From contig JAFTRI010000013.1 of NCBI GenBank assembly GCA_017462345.1, forward strand, positions 1-45,963: a stretch of DNA of 45,963 nt. The letters are read 5' to 3'. This stretch comes from Muribaculaceae bacterium. GTDB lineage: Bacteria; Bacteroidota; Bacteroidia; Bacteroidales; Muribaculaceae. Below the pieces are notes generated by a model. The model did not search any database. It saw nothing but the letters and a program-made list of their open reading frames with translations, and had not been told where the DNA came from. The position numbers and the translations under genes are program-made. The stretch's first letter is position 1; the number at the start of each line of letters is the position of its first letter. Positions 23,564 to 33,237 of the stretch are shown piece by piece.

Positions 23564-26068
23564 ATGAGACCAAAATTCTTAAGCCATCTTATCATCGCAG
23601 CCTTAGCCGGATCAACATTTCCGGCTGAGGCTGCAACTTCTGTAAATTTACAGGGAGTCGAGTTCAAAGTAGACACATTACGGCACGTCAAGACCGGCCC
23701 CGGAACAATGTTCACATCACTGCTCATCCAGTCCCAGTCAACGACAAAAGTGATGCGTACATTTGTCCTTACTATGGATATGAAAGGGCACGACAACGTG
23801 GAATACCGCATGGAGATAGGCAATGACACAACACTTACATCCGAACGGATTTCCAGTATCGCAAAGCGTAAGACCGACAGCGACACCCATTACTTTGCCG
23901 CTGTCAACTCCGATTTCTTCATAACCTCCTCATACGTTGCCAAGTATGCAGGAGAACCGCACATGGACTGCATAATGGACGGGGAGATTGCCAGCACAGG
24001 ATACCTGAATGCTGCCGACTACGGACATTTTTTCATGGATCACGACAAGAACATGTGGTGTGACAACCCGACACAGACGTTTGAAATCACCTATCCCGAC
24101 GGAACAACCGTCGCGCTGCCCCGCATCAACGAGGACATATTCGAGAACGAGACAGTACTGTTCAATTCCAAATACGGCAAACAGACACGTGTCGCCGGAT
24201 GCACCGAAGTACAAGTAAGGCTCGCCGACGGAGAGACATGGGGAGTAAACCGCCCCATAAAGCTGATCGTATCATCCGAGCCAAGCACATCGGGAGCGAC
24301 ACCGATCAACAAAGGCGAAGCCGTACTGAGCGCCATAGGCACCGGAGCTGCCAATATCGCCGCATTAGAGCCGGGAGACGAATTGACGGCAAATTTCAAC
24401 ATCACCATGCAGGATTACGGAATAAGCCCCGACATAAAAGAGTGCAGCGGGGGCGATGTCGTGATCCTGAAAAAAGGGGAAGTCATCTATGAAGCCCACC
24501 GGTTCATCAACAGCAGGGACGGGAATAACCCCCGCACCATGTTGGGCTATTCCGAAGACCGTAGCAAGATGGTGTGGTGCGTTGTCGACGGCCGTTCGCC
24601 AATATCCTCAGGATGCACCTACCCCGAAGGAGCAGAACTGATGAAATTCCTGGGATGCTACGATGCCCTGAATGTCGACGGTGGCGGTTCGTCAGGAATG
24701 TATATCGATGCTTTAGGCATTGTAAACAAACCGAGCGACGGACAGGAACGTGCAGTAGGTAACGGTATTTTCGCCGTCCTCAATGCACCGGAAGACAATG
24801 AAATCGCGGAGATAAAGTTCCTTGACCACGCAGGCGTATTTCCAAAATACGGTCTCTATAAGCCCGTGTTCTACGGATACAACAAGTACGGACTGCTGAT
24901 AGACACCGACGTGCAGGGAGTTACACTCTACTGTCCCGAGGAATTAGGGGAGATCACCAACGACGGGACAACCCTATTCGGCAACGGCAGCGGAACCCAT
25001 GCCCTGACCGCGACCTACAACGGAATGACCGCGTCAATACCTGTGACAATAGAAACCGAAAACTCTCCGGAGCTGAAATATACCGATGTGCTGATAGACA
25101 ATTTCCGCAAATGGGAAATCGAGGTGCAGACAATGGTGAAAGAACAATACATGAGCGTAAATCCCATGGCTCTCTCATGGTCATCAGACAACGAGCAGGT
25201 CGCATTGGTGGATGAACTCGGAATCGTGTCGGGAAAACAGGACGGTAAAGCAATCCTGACCGGAACGGTAGGTGATTTCACCGGAAATATAAACATGACA
25301 GTGGAATGCCCGACAGCCAATGTGATGCCTATCGAAAAAGGCTTTGACCCAGCGACATGGACCGTATCATCAAAGTCAAGCATCAAGACTTACGGACTTG
25401 CAGCCGGAGAAAACTCCCTGAAAGTGAACACTACATTGTCCTCGACAAGAAATCCGCAAATAACATTAGCCAAAACGATAACGGCATGGAGTCTGCCTGA
25501 CAAAATCAGAATCAGGATAAACCCGGGCAATACCACATTCTCCAAAATAACGTTCAAGCTCAACGCCAACGGGGCCCAAGCAAAAAACATCGCATACGAG
25601 GAATTCACTACTGATGCTAACGGAGAATACGTGTTCGAGATTCCAACAAGTGATATAGGCGACATAAACGACATCGGTATATACCCCATATCGTTCAACT
25701 CGGCAATGTTCGTATTTAAAGGCTCTACCGGCACAGACTACAGTTTTGATATCACTGCCATCGAGGCAATCTACGACAACATCCCGTCAGGGATAGATGG
25801 GGTCAACAGCGACCCTCAAGCCAACGCTTCTTTGAGATTGTCACCATGCCCTGCCAATGCAGGAGAGACGGTCATTGCCACGGTCAACAATGACGGGACG
25901 GCACAATACTCAATACACTCCGTTGCAGGAGCAGCCGTATCAGCAGGAACCGCCAATCCTGACGCAGGGACAATCGGCATCCCCACCGCCGGCATCGTCC
26001 CGGGACTGTACTTGGTTACGGTAACACAGGACGGCATCTCCACAACTGCAAGACTTTTAATAAAATAA
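23564..26068 (+). CDS. Secreted phosphodiester glycosidase, NAGPA family (paralog 2, mosaic)
   Basis: The 834-residue protein has the same order of parts as paralog 1: signal peptide, NAGPA domain (FAAVNSDFF, NPRTMLGY, VVDGRSPISSG, DGGGSSGMY with Asp372), BIG2-like region, jelly-roll-like part and T9SS tail. Compared with its neighbours it is a patchwork. The stretch at about 24830-25330 and the tail at about 25780-26068 are almost identical to paralog 1, while 25330-25780 closely follows paralog 3 (for example INPGNTTFSKITFKLNANG against INPGNATFSKITFKLNATG). The N-terminal enzyme part differs from both. It is 21 bp upstream of paralog 3, so all three are probably one transcript. Confidence 0.85.
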   Translation: MRPKFLSHLIIAALAGSTFPAEAATSVNLQGVEFKVDTLRHVKTGPGTMFTSLLIQSQSTTKVMRTFVLTMDMKGHDNVEYRMEIGNDTTLTSERISSIAKRKTDSDTHYFAAVNSDFFITSSYVAKYAGEPHMDCIMDGEIASTGYLNAADYGHFFMDHDKNMWCDNPTQTFEITYPDGTTVALPRINEDIFENETVLFNSKYGKQTRVAGCTEVQVRLADGETWGVNRPIKLIVSSEPSTSGATPINKGEAVLSAIGTGAANIAALEPGDELTANFNITMQDYGISPDIKECSGGDVVILKKGEVIYEAHRFINSRDGNNPRTMLGYSEDRSKMVWCVVDGRSPISSGCTYPEGAELMKFLGCYDALNVDGGGSSGMYIDALGIVNKPSDGQERAVGNGIFAVLNAPEDNEIAEIKFLDHAGVFPKYGLYKPVFYGYNKYGLLIDTDVQGVTLYCPEELGEITNDGTTLFGNGSGTHALTATYNGMTASIPVTIETENSPELKYTDVLIDNFRKWEIEVQTMVKEQYMSVNPMALSWSSDNEQVALVDELGIVSGKQDGKAILTGTVGDFTGNINMTVECPTANVMPIEKGFDPATWTVSSKSSIKTYGLAAGENSLKVNTTLSSTRNPQITLAKTITAWSLPDKIRIRINPGNTTFSKITFKLNANGAQAKNIAYEEFTTDANGEYVFEIPTSDIGDINDIGIYPISFNSAMFVFKGSTGTDYSFDITAIEAIYDNIPSGIDGVNSDPQANASLRLSPCPANAGETVIATVNNDGTAQYSIHSVAGAAVSAGTANPDAGTIGIPTAGIVPGLYLVTVTQDGISTTARLLIK

Positions 26069-26089
26069 TCCTCTCAATACCATATTATT

Positions 26090-28627
26090 ATGAAAAAACA
26101 AACGATTTTATCAGCTTCGATGCTACTCACATCCGCAATTGGCATCCAGGCCGCCGACACAATCGATCTGCGCGGAACGATCTACAACATCGACACCATT
26201 TTCCACGCAAAAGTAGGACCGGGAACCACTCAGACCCATCTCACGCTGCAAAGCCAAAGCTCGTCCAACCAGCTACAAGTGTTCTATCTCACTGTAGACA
26301 AGACCACACCGGGAGTATCAATGCGTTCGGTATGTGCCACCGACAATGTTGCCGGTGTAGAAACGACGTCAGCCATGGCCAAGCGTAAAAGCGGAAACGG
26401 TGTACTGTACTTTGCCGGAACCAACGGGGACTTCTACGCCACAAGCGGAAACGCATCCAACGGTAAAAGCATAGTAGGTACACCCACCGGAGCCAATATC
26501 ATCGACGGAGAGGTTTTCCGCTCGATCAACAACAATGACGAGACCAAGACCCAACAATTTCTCGTCGACACCAACGGCATCGCATACGTCGGGCACATGG
26601 ACACCTACAGCGGCAAAGCATACGCAGGCGACAACGTGGCACGTTTCAGAGGCATAAACGTAAATTCGCGCGAAAATGCCCTGACACTGTACACTTCCCG
26701 TTTTTACGGCGTTACTAACCAAGGTACATCATACGCTGGCCAATGCGCGGAGGTTACAGCCAAACTCGTGGAAGGGGAATCATTCACCGCAGGCGGGAAA
26801 TACAAGTTGGAAGTGACTTCCGAACCAGACTCTACCGGAGAGACCGTAATCCCGGCTGACGGATTCGTGATACACGGTCGAGGGACATCAGTAGCAAATG
26901 GTACTACAATTTCGGCAATCGACTTCGTCAACTCACTTAAAGTAGGCGATATAGTCGAATTTGACAACTACACCACCATCAACGGCACACAGGTGTACCC
27001 TTATACCGTGGTCAGCGGCAATCCTAAAATCCTGGGAGCAGGCGAAGTACTCGATACCGAAGCCAACCGCGGCGATGCGTCAAGCAACCATCCGCGCACA
27101 GGTATCGGGCACAGCGTAACCGGCGACAGTATCATCATGATGGTTGTCGACGGACGTTCGGCAATCTCAATAGGTGTTCGCACCTCCGTTCTCGGAGCAA
27201 TCATGAAATATGCCAAAGCCTACGAAGCCGTCAATATCGACGGTGGCGGCTCATCTACATTGTACACCGCAGCCCTCGGTGTCCGCAACGACTGCAGCGA
27301 CGGCAACGAGCGCAAGGACGGTAACGCCATCTTTGCTGTGGTTGAAGCTCCGGAAGACAATGAAATAGCCGAAATCCAATTCAAGGACTGGGTCCTGACA
27401 TCACCGAAATACGGGCTTTACACCCCCGTCATCTACGGCTACAACAAATACGGAGTAATGATAAGCGACAATGTCCAGGGCTTTACGCTCTCATGTCCTT
27501 CCGAACTGGGTGAAATCGTCAAAGACGGCTCCACTCTCTTCGGGAACGGTGGCGGCACCCATGCACTTACCGCAACCTATAACGGTGCAACCGCCTCAAT
27601 TCCGGTGACCATTTCCACCGTTAACAACCCTGAAATGAAATACAGCGATGTCCTTATCGACAATTTCCGCAAATGGACAGTTGAAGTACAGACATTAGTA
27701 AACGAAGAATACATGCCCCTCAATGCCGAAGCATTGTCATGGATGTCATCAGACGAAGGAGTGGCAACCATCAGTGAAACAGGAGAAGTTTCAGGTATCA
27801 AAGACGGGACAACCGTTCTCAACGGCGTTGTCGGCGATTTCTCTGGGAATGTAAACCTTACAGTCGAATGTCCGACGGCTAACGTGATGCCCATCGATGC
27901 TACATTTGACCCCGCAACATGGTCGGTTCCATCCAAGTCATCAATCAAGACCTACGAACTCGCAGCCGGAGAAAACTCACTGAAAGTTAATCTCAGCCTG
28001 TCCTCAACCCGAAACCCGTCAATCACGATAGCCAAGGAGTGCCGGATATGGAGTCTGCCTGACAAAATCAAAGTTAGGATAAACCCGGGAAATGCCACAT
28101 TCTCCAAAATAACCTTCAAGCTCAATGCAACCGGTGCCCAGGCAAAAAACATTGCCTTTGAGGAATTTACTGCTGACGCAAATGGAGAATACACATTTGA
28201 GATTCCGGTAAGTGACATAGGCGACACCAACGACATAGGGATATACCCTATAACATTCAAATCAGGCATATTTGCCATCACTGGCAAGACCGGTGTTGAC
28301 TACAGTTTCGACATCACCTCACTTGAAGCGATATACGACAACATGCCCTCAGGCATCGAGGCAATCGCATCAGGCAAGCAAGGAAACACACCTACACTCT
28401 CACCGTGTCCCGTACAGGCAGGCGAACCGGTATCCGTAACGGTTGGTAACAATACTGGAACAGCATACGCCATCCATACAGTCTCGGGAAGCACAGTCGC
28501 TGCCGGCACGGCAACCCCGGTTGACGGCAAGATCAGCATCCCCACCACCGGACTCTCCTCAGGTGTATACATCGTTACCGTAACCGATAACGGGACACAG
28601 GCATCGACAAGACTGATTGTCAAATAG
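26090..28627 (+). CDS. Secreted phosphodiester glycosidase, NAGPA family (paralog 3)
   Basis: The 845-residue protein begins with a signal peptide (MKKQTILSASMLLTSAIGI then QAAD) and has the NAGPA domain with FAGTNGDFYA, HPRTGIGH, MVVDGRS and DGGGSSTLY (Asp384). The second motif differs from the other two copies (TGIGH for TMLGY), which could alter the active site surroundings. The BIG2-like region, jelly-roll-like part and T9SS tail follow. The overall layout equals that of paralogs 1 and 2, and its nucleotide sequence is the most distant in the BIG2 part. A hairpin terminator follows, closing the three-gene array. Confidence 0.85.
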   Translation: MKKQTILSASMLLTSAIGIQAADTIDLRGTIYNIDTIFHAKVGPGTTQTHLTLQSQSSSNQLQVFYLTVDKTTPGVSMRSVCATDNVAGVETTSAMAKRKSGNGVLYFAGTNGDFYATSGNASNGKSIVGTPTGANIIDGEVFRSINNNDETKTQQFLVDTNGIAYVGHMDTYSGKAYAGDNVARFRGINVNSRENALTLYTSRFYGVTNQGTSYAGQCAEVTAKLVEGESFTAGGKYKLEVTSEPDSTGETVIPADGFVIHGRGTSVANGTTISAIDFVNSLKVGDIVEFDNYTTINGTQVYPYTVVSGNPKILGAGEVLDTEANRGDASSNHPRTGIGHSVTGDSIIMMVVDGRSAISIGVRTSVLGAIMKYAKAYEAVNIDGGGSSTLYTAALGVRNDCSDGNERKDGNAIFAVVEAPEDNEIAEIQFKDWVLTSPKYGLYTPVIYGYNKYGVMISDNVQGFTLSCPSELGEIVKDGSTLFGNGGGTHALTATYNGATASIPVTISTVNNPEMKYSDVLIDNFRKWTVEVQTLVNEEYMPLNAEALSWMSSDEGVATISETGEVSGIKDGTTVLNGVVGDFSGNVNLTVECPTANVMPIDATFDPATWSVPSKSSIKTYELAAGENSLKVNLSLSSTRNPSITIAKECRIWSLPDKIKVRINPGNATFSKITFKLNATGAQAKNIAFEEFTADANGEYTFEIPVSDIGDTNDIGIYPITFKSGIFAITGKTGVDYSFDITSLEAIYDNMPSGIEAIASGKQGNTPTLSPCPVQAGEPVSVTVGNNTGTAYAIHTVSGSTVAAGTATPVDGKISIPTTGLSSGVYIVTVTDNGTQASTRLIVK

Positions 28628-28651
28628 CAATCCCTATAAGCTATAACCGAC

Positions 28652-28682
28652 AAGAGACCGCATCACACGATACGGTCTCTTT
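28652..28682 (+). terminator. Intrinsic terminator after the glycosidase array
   Basis: AAGAGACCG (28652-28660) pairs with CGGTCTCTT (28673-28681), followed by a short T-rich tract. It ends the three-gene array. Confidence 0.8.
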
Positions 28683-28759
28683 ATCTTTAGATATTTACAT
28701 AAGCAAGGCGCTGCGGGAATTTTAATGAGCAAAAATTTTTCTATATGGGGAATAACTAT

Positions 28760-28767
28760 TATTTTTG
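28760..28767 (+). promoter_or_regulatory. Promoter -7 element for the TPR gene
   Basis: TATTTTTG matches TAnnTTTG. It sits over the upstream in-frame ATG-like start at 28765, so transcription starts after that codon and the real start is ATG 28825. Confidence 0.65.
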
Positions 28768-28824
28768 CAACTTGAAATCAAGCAGTATAATTTTATCACT
28801 AACAAGCTAATAATAAACAGATAT

Positions 28825-29511
28825 ATGGCAAACAAAAACGAACAAGAGACTCGCACAGCCATTGACGACATCAATGACACTCTTTCAGGTGCAGGACAGA
28901 AAATCCAAGACAACAAAAAGGGAATCGTATGGGCTTCAGCGGCAATCGCTGTAGTCGTAATCGCCGTCCTCGGATACGTTTACGGAATCAGACAGCCGGG
29001 GATCAATGCCGCCAATGAAGCAGTCGGTCAAGCCGACATCACAATCATGGCAGGCAACGACACCCTTGCCCTACAACAATACATGCAGGTTGCCGACAAT
29101 CACGGCTACGAAGCCGGGAACCGCGCCAAATTAGAGGCAGCTATCCTCCTATACAAGAACGGCGACTACGAGAAAGCCGTTGAATACCTCAAGAACTACG
29201 ACCAGCAGGAAAGCCTTATCGGTGCTGCAAGCCTCTCTCTTGAAGGTGACTGCTACGTCAACATGGATAAACTGGATGAAGCGTTAGGCTGCTATGACAA
29301 GGCAATCAGCGTTTCTGACGACAACGCGTTCTACACTCCGTTCTTCATGCTCAAGAAAGCCAATGTATACCGTGCACAGAAGAACTCAGCCAAAGAACTT
29401 CAGACCTATACTGAAATCAAGAATAAATATCCCGAATACGCCAACGCTTACCGTATCGACATCGACAAATACATTGAACGTGCCAAAGCGGAAGCTGATG
29501 CCGTCAAATAA
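28825..29511 (+). CDS. Membrane-anchored TPR protein
   Basis: The 228-residue protein has a cytosolic N-terminus, one membrane segment (about residues 35-55: GIVWASAAIAVVVIAVLGYV), and a periplasmic C-terminal part with tetratricopeptide repeats such as ALLYKNGDYEKAVEYLKNY-type helices and YVNMDKLDEALGCYDKA. I used ATG 28825 because the longer frame from 28765 overlaps the promoter. TPR proteins of this size act as scaffolds for envelope or assembly complexes in Bacteroidetes; the partner is unknown. A terminator follows at 29541. Confidence 0.85.
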   Translation: MANKNEQETRTAIDDINDTLSGAGQKIQDNKKGIVWASAAIAVVVIAVLGYVYGIRQPGINAANEAVGQADITIMAGNDTLALQQYMQVADNHGYEAGNRAKLEAAILLYKNGDYEKAVEYLKNYDQQESLIGAASLSLEGDCYVNMDKLDEALGCYDKAISVSDDNAFYTPFFMLKKANVYRAQKNSAKELQTYTEIKNKYPEYANAYRIDIDKYIERAKAEADAVK

Positions 29512-29540
29512 TACCTGACAAGTCAAAACCAACAATACAA

Positions 29541-29573
29541 CAGGATTGCCGGAAATCGCCAATCCTGTTTTTT
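29541..29573 (+). terminator. Intrinsic terminator
   Basis: CAGGATTG pairs with CAATCCTG around a short loop, followed by six T. It ends only 18 bp before the start codon of the MATE gene, so that gene must use read-through or a very close start. Confidence 0.88.
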
Positions 29574-29591
29574 ATTACCGCTAACCTATAC

Positions 29592-30971
29592 ATGCCAACA
29601 GCCAACAACTCCCGACAAGAATTAAAAGACCTTGAAACCCGACCCATAGGACATCTGCTATGGGTCTACAGCCTGCCGGCCGTGGTGGGAATGGTGGTCA
29701 TGTCACTATACAATGTCATTGACCGCATCTTCATAGGGAGAGGGGTAGGTTCAGACGCAATCGCAGGGCTCGCCATAACATTTCCGGTCATGAACCTGTC
29801 GGCAGCGATAGGTGTACTGATAGGTGCAGGCGCAGCCGCATGCATATCTATAATGCTCGGCAGAAAAGATTACCGCAGCGCAGAACTCGTTCTCGGCAAT
29901 TCAATAGTGCTCACACTGCTCAATGCCACAATCTACCTGTCGATATTTGCCCTGTTCATCGATGAGATACTGACAGCATTCGGAGCAAGCGAAGCATCCT
30001 TGCCATACGCAAGAGACTTCATGCTGTACATACTGCCCGGAATGCTTATGATGAACCTGTCATTCAGCTTCAACAACATAATGCGTGCATCAGGCTATCC
30101 GGTAAAAGCCATGATCACAATGTTCATCGGAGCGGGAGCCAATATCATACTCGCACCGGTATTCATTTTCGGACTCGGATGGGGCATCAAGGGAGCAGCC
30201 ATTGCCACCGACATATCAATGGGCATATCCATGCTGTTTGTCATGGCACATTTTTTCTCCGCCAAAAGCACTCTGCGCTTTCACCGCGGAATATACCGCC
30301 TGAGATGGAAAACCATTACCGGAATAATATCCATAGGAGCAGCCCCGTCACTCGTCAATGCCGCAGGAAGCGCAATAAACGTTATCTTAAACACATCCCT
30401 ATACCGCCACGGAGGAGATGCGGCAGTAGCCGCAGCCGGCATATTCACCACCTACACCTCCCTGTTGACAACGGTCGTTGTCGGGCTGTGCCAAGGACTT
30501 CAACCGGTCATCGGATACAACTACGGTGCCGGAAGACTCGACCGTCTTAAAAAGGCATTCCGTCTTTCAGTGGGAGCAGGCACAGCAGTCTGCACAATAG
30601 GTTTCGCTTTCGGGCAATTGTTCCCCGAACTTATAGCAAAGGCTTTCACCATCGATAACACACTCATTGCAGTAACAGCCAACGGATTGAAAATATCCTT
30701 GATAATGTTCTGGTGCGCAGGACTCCAGATTGTGTCCACCACATTGTTCCAATCAATAGGCAAAGCAGGCAAATCAATATTTCTTAGCCTCACCCGCCAG
30801 GTAATATTCCTCATCCCCCTACTGCTCATACTTCCCCACTTTTACGGTCTCAACGGCGTGTGGGCATCATTTCCCGCCTCCGACACATGCGCAACCGCCG
30901 TCACGGTGGCAATGGTGGCATGGCAGCTCCGCCAGCTCAACCGCGATGCCTGCAAACGGCTCATTTCATAA
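29592..30971 (+). CDS. MATE family efflux transporter
   Basis: The 459-residue membrane protein has the twelve-helix layout of MATE exporters, with family features PIGHLLWVYSLPAVVGMVVM near the start, YNVIDRIFIGRGVG in the first membrane pair, and GAGAAACISIMLGRKDYRSA. Members use a proton or sodium gradient to export cationic drugs or metabolites. The substrate is not predictable from sequence. It is preceded by a strong terminator only 18 bp upstream, and no regulator gene is nearby. Confidence 0.93.
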   Translation: MPTANNSRQELKDLETRPIGHLLWVYSLPAVVGMVVMSLYNVIDRIFIGRGVGSDAIAGLAITFPVMNLSAAIGVLIGAGAAACISIMLGRKDYRSAELVLGNSIVLTLLNATIYLSIFALFIDEILTAFGASEASLPYARDFMLYILPGMLMMNLSFSFNNIMRASGYPVKAMITMFIGAGANIILAPVFIFGLGWGIKGAAIATDISMGISMLFVMAHFFSAKSTLRFHRGIYRLRWKTITGIISIGAAPSLVNAAGSAINVILNTSLYRHGGDAAVAAAGIFTTYTSLLTTVVVGLCQGLQPVIGYNYGAGRLDRLKKAFRLSVGAGTAVCTIGFAFGQLFPELIAKAFTIDNTLIAVTANGLKISLIMFWCAGLQIVSTTLFQSIGKAGKSIFLSLTRQVIFLIPLLLILPHFYGLNGVWASFPASDTCATAVTVAMVAWQLRQLNRDACKRLIS

Positions 30972-31030
30972 AGCCTCCCAATGACACTAAAAAATACTTG
31001 AACAGCTTTTTTTATTGCGTTCATTTGCAC

Positions 31031-31038
31031 TATCTTTG
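31031..31038 (+). promoter_or_regulatory. Promoter -7 element for the mannosyltransferase-pyrC pair
   Basis: TATCTTTG matches TAnnTTTG, 50 bp upstream of the start codon at 31089. Confidence 0.6.
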
Positions 31039-31088
31039 TAATTATATTGTCACCCCTGTGACTCCTTCACACTGAAAGATTCATAACG

Positions 31089-31871
31089 ATGTCCAACATT
31101 CAATCATCAGTACACTCCGACAGCGTTGTAATAATCCCAATGTACAACGAGAAAGAGAATGCCGCTAATATCATCGAAGCAGTATTGGCTCTCCCGCATC
31201 AGTTTGACATACTTGTTATCGATGACAATTCCCCCGACGGGACTGCCGGCATTGTCAAAGACAAGCAACAGGAACATCCGGGCAGGGTACACCTGATACA
31301 ACGGGCCGGTAAACTCGGACTTGGCACTGCCTACATCGAAGGGTTCAAGTGGTCACTGTCTCACGGATATGACTACACATTTGAGATGGATGCCGATTTC
31401 TCCCATAACCCAAATGACCTTATGTCCTTATATAAAGCCTGTGCCGAGAACGGGGCTGACATGTCCATCGGCTCAAGATATGTGACAGGAGTTAACGTAG
31501 TCAACTGGCCCATGGGACGTGTCCTGATGTCTTACTATGCGTCCAAATATGTACGCATTGTTACCGGTATGCCCATAAACGACACCACCGCCGGCTTCGT
31601 ATGCTACAGCCGCCGGGTACTTGAGGCTCTTCCCCTCAATGAAGTGCGATTCAAAGGATATGCGTTCCAGATAGAGATGAAATTCACAGCCTACAAATAT
31701 GGATTCCACATCGTGGAAGTTCCCATCATTTTTGTAAACCGGGTACTTGGCGAGAGCAAAATGAACTCCGGCATATTCGGTGAGGCGGTATTCGGTGTAA
31801 TAAAACTGAAATGGAACAGCCTGTTTAAGAAATTCCCTGATTACAGTAACAAGAACCAGCATCTGAGATGA
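31089..31871 (+). CDS. Polyprenol-phosphate mannosyltransferase (GT2, DPM1-like)
   Basis: The 260-residue protein is a family 2 glycosyltransferase related to dolichol-phosphate mannose synthase, which transfers mannose from GDP-mannose to a polyprenol phosphate for use in envelope glycans or protein glycosylation. Visible motifs are IIPMYNEKENAANI, VIDDNSPDGTA, and the metal-binding MDADFSHNP, followed by GSRYVTGVNVVNWPMGR and the acceptor region FKGYAFQIEMKF. It is the short form with no membrane extension. Its last four bases overlap the dihydroorotase start (ATGA), so translation is probably coupled. Confidence 0.92.
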   Translation: MSNIQSSVHSDSVVIIPMYNEKENAANIIEAVLALPHQFDILVIDDNSPDGTAGIVKDKQQEHPGRVHLIQRAGKLGLGTAYIEGFKWSLSHGYDYTFEMDADFSHNPNDLMSLYKACAENGADMSIGSRYVTGVNVVNWPMGRVLMSYYASKYVRIVTGMPINDTTAGFVCYSRRVLEALPLNEVRFKGYAFQIEMKFTAYKYGFHIVEVPIIFVNRVLGESKMNSGIFGEAVFGVIKLKWNSLFKKFPDYSNKNQHLR

Positions 31872-33220
31872 GCCGTACAATACTCTGCAACGCGGTCATA
31901 ATAAACGATAACCGGCGTTTCAACGGATATGTCATAATCGACGGGGAATTTATTGCCGAAGTCGGAGAAGGAGACCTGCCACAATCCTCCATACTGCCCG
32001 GCGATACCGTCGAAAACCTGCATGAAAAGTATCTGTTGCCGGGAGCAATCGATGATCAAGTACATTTCCGGGATCCCGGACTTACCCACAAAGCCGACAT
32101 CGCAACCGAATCGGCTGCCGCGGTAGCCGGAGGTGTGACCTCATTCATGGATATGCCCAATACAATGCCGCAGACAGTGACCATCGAGGCTCTCGATGCA
32201 AAGCACGAACGGGCTTCCCAGGTCTCAGCCGCAAACTATTCATTCTACATCGGAGCGACAAACGACAACATAGACACACTGTTACAATGCGACTACTCCC
32301 GCGTGCCCGGAGTAAAACTGTTTCTCGGGGCTTCCACTGGCAACATGCTCGTGGACAACGACAAAGCACTACACCGCATCTTTTCGGAAGTTCCGGCCCT
32401 GATTGCGATACACTCCGAGGATGAAGACATAATACGCCGCAACAAGGAAACATTCAAAAAACAATTCGCAGGGAAAGAAATTCCAGTTGAGGCACACCCG
32501 CTGATACGGAGCGAGGAAGCATGTTTCCGCTCGACGGCACGAGCCGTCGAAATGGCATCACACTTCGGCACAAGACTGCATATACTGCACCTGTCGACCG
32601 CAGCCGAGACCGCCCTGTTGTCAGCAGGAGACATCTCCGGCAAAAAAATCACGGCCGAAGTGTGCGCCCATCACCTGTGGTGGAGCGATAAAGACTATAC
32701 CCGTTCAGGGACACGCATAAAGTGGAATCCCGCAATAAAAACAGAGCACGACCGCACCACATTGCGGCAAGCACTCAATGACGGGCGCATCGACGTGGTG
32801 GCAACCGATCACGCTCCGCACCTGTTGACTGAGAAAGAAGGCGACGCGCTGACCGCGGCATCAGGAGCTCCACTGGTACAATTCTCGCTGCCAATGATGC
32901 TTGAACTTGCCGATAACGGCGTATTTTCCCACGAAACCGTAGTGGAAAAAATGGCACATGCCCCGGCTCGGCTGTTCAATATAGAAAAACGCGGATACAT
33001 ACGCAAAGGATTTTACGCCGACTTGACAGTCGTACAGCCCGGTTCGGACTACACCGTCACCGACAGCATGGTTTTGAGCCGGTGCGCATGGACTCCTCTC
33101 GACGGCACAACATTGCACAACCGTGTAGTGAGCACATACGTCAACGGCAAGCGTGTATATCATAACGGCAAAGTTGACCATTGCAATGCCGGACGTCCAT
33201 TAATATTCTCGAACATATAA
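31868..33220 (+). CDS. pyrC: Dihydroorotase (class I type)
   Basis: The 450-residue protein belongs to the amidohydrolase superfamily; it closes carbamoyl-aspartate to dihydroorotate in pyrimidine synthesis. Visible parts are DQVHFRDPGLTH (64-75 area), the lysine strand in VKLFLGASTGN, AIHSEDE, HILHLSTA and VVATDHAPH. In the metal-binding HxH motif the first histidine is replaced by glutamine (Q64), with H66 kept. This may be a trait of the Bacteroidetes subfamily. The gene overlaps the mannosyltransferase gene by 4 bp and is followed by the calcium ATPase after 17 bp. Confidence 0.92.
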   Translation: MSRTILCNAVIINDNRRFNGYVIIDGEFIAEVGEGDLPQSSILPGDTVENLHEKYLLPGAIDDQVHFRDPGLTHKADIATESAAAVAGGVTSFMDMPNTMPQTVTIEALDAKHERASQVSAANYSFYIGATNDNIDTLLQCDYSRVPGVKLFLGASTGNMLVDNDKALHRIFSEVPALIAIHSEDEDIIRRNKETFKKQFAGKEIPVEAHPLIRSEEACFRSTARAVEMASHFGTRLHILHLSTAAETALLSAGDISGKKITAEVCAHHLWWSDKDYTRSGTRIKWNPAIKTEHDRTTLRQALNDGRIDVVATDHAPHLLTEKEGDALTAASGAPLVQFSLPMMLELADNGVFSHETVVEKMAHAPARLFNIEKRGYIRKGFYADLTVVQPGSDYTVTDSMVLSRCAWTPLDGTTLHNRVVSTYVNGKRVYHNGKVDHCNAGRPLIFSNI

Positions 33221-33237
33221 TTACAATAACCAATAAC

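Noticed and set aside
33181-33237. Upstream start of the calcium ATPase
   Set aside because: It overlaps the end of pyrC and adds residues with no family match; ATG 33238 fits.
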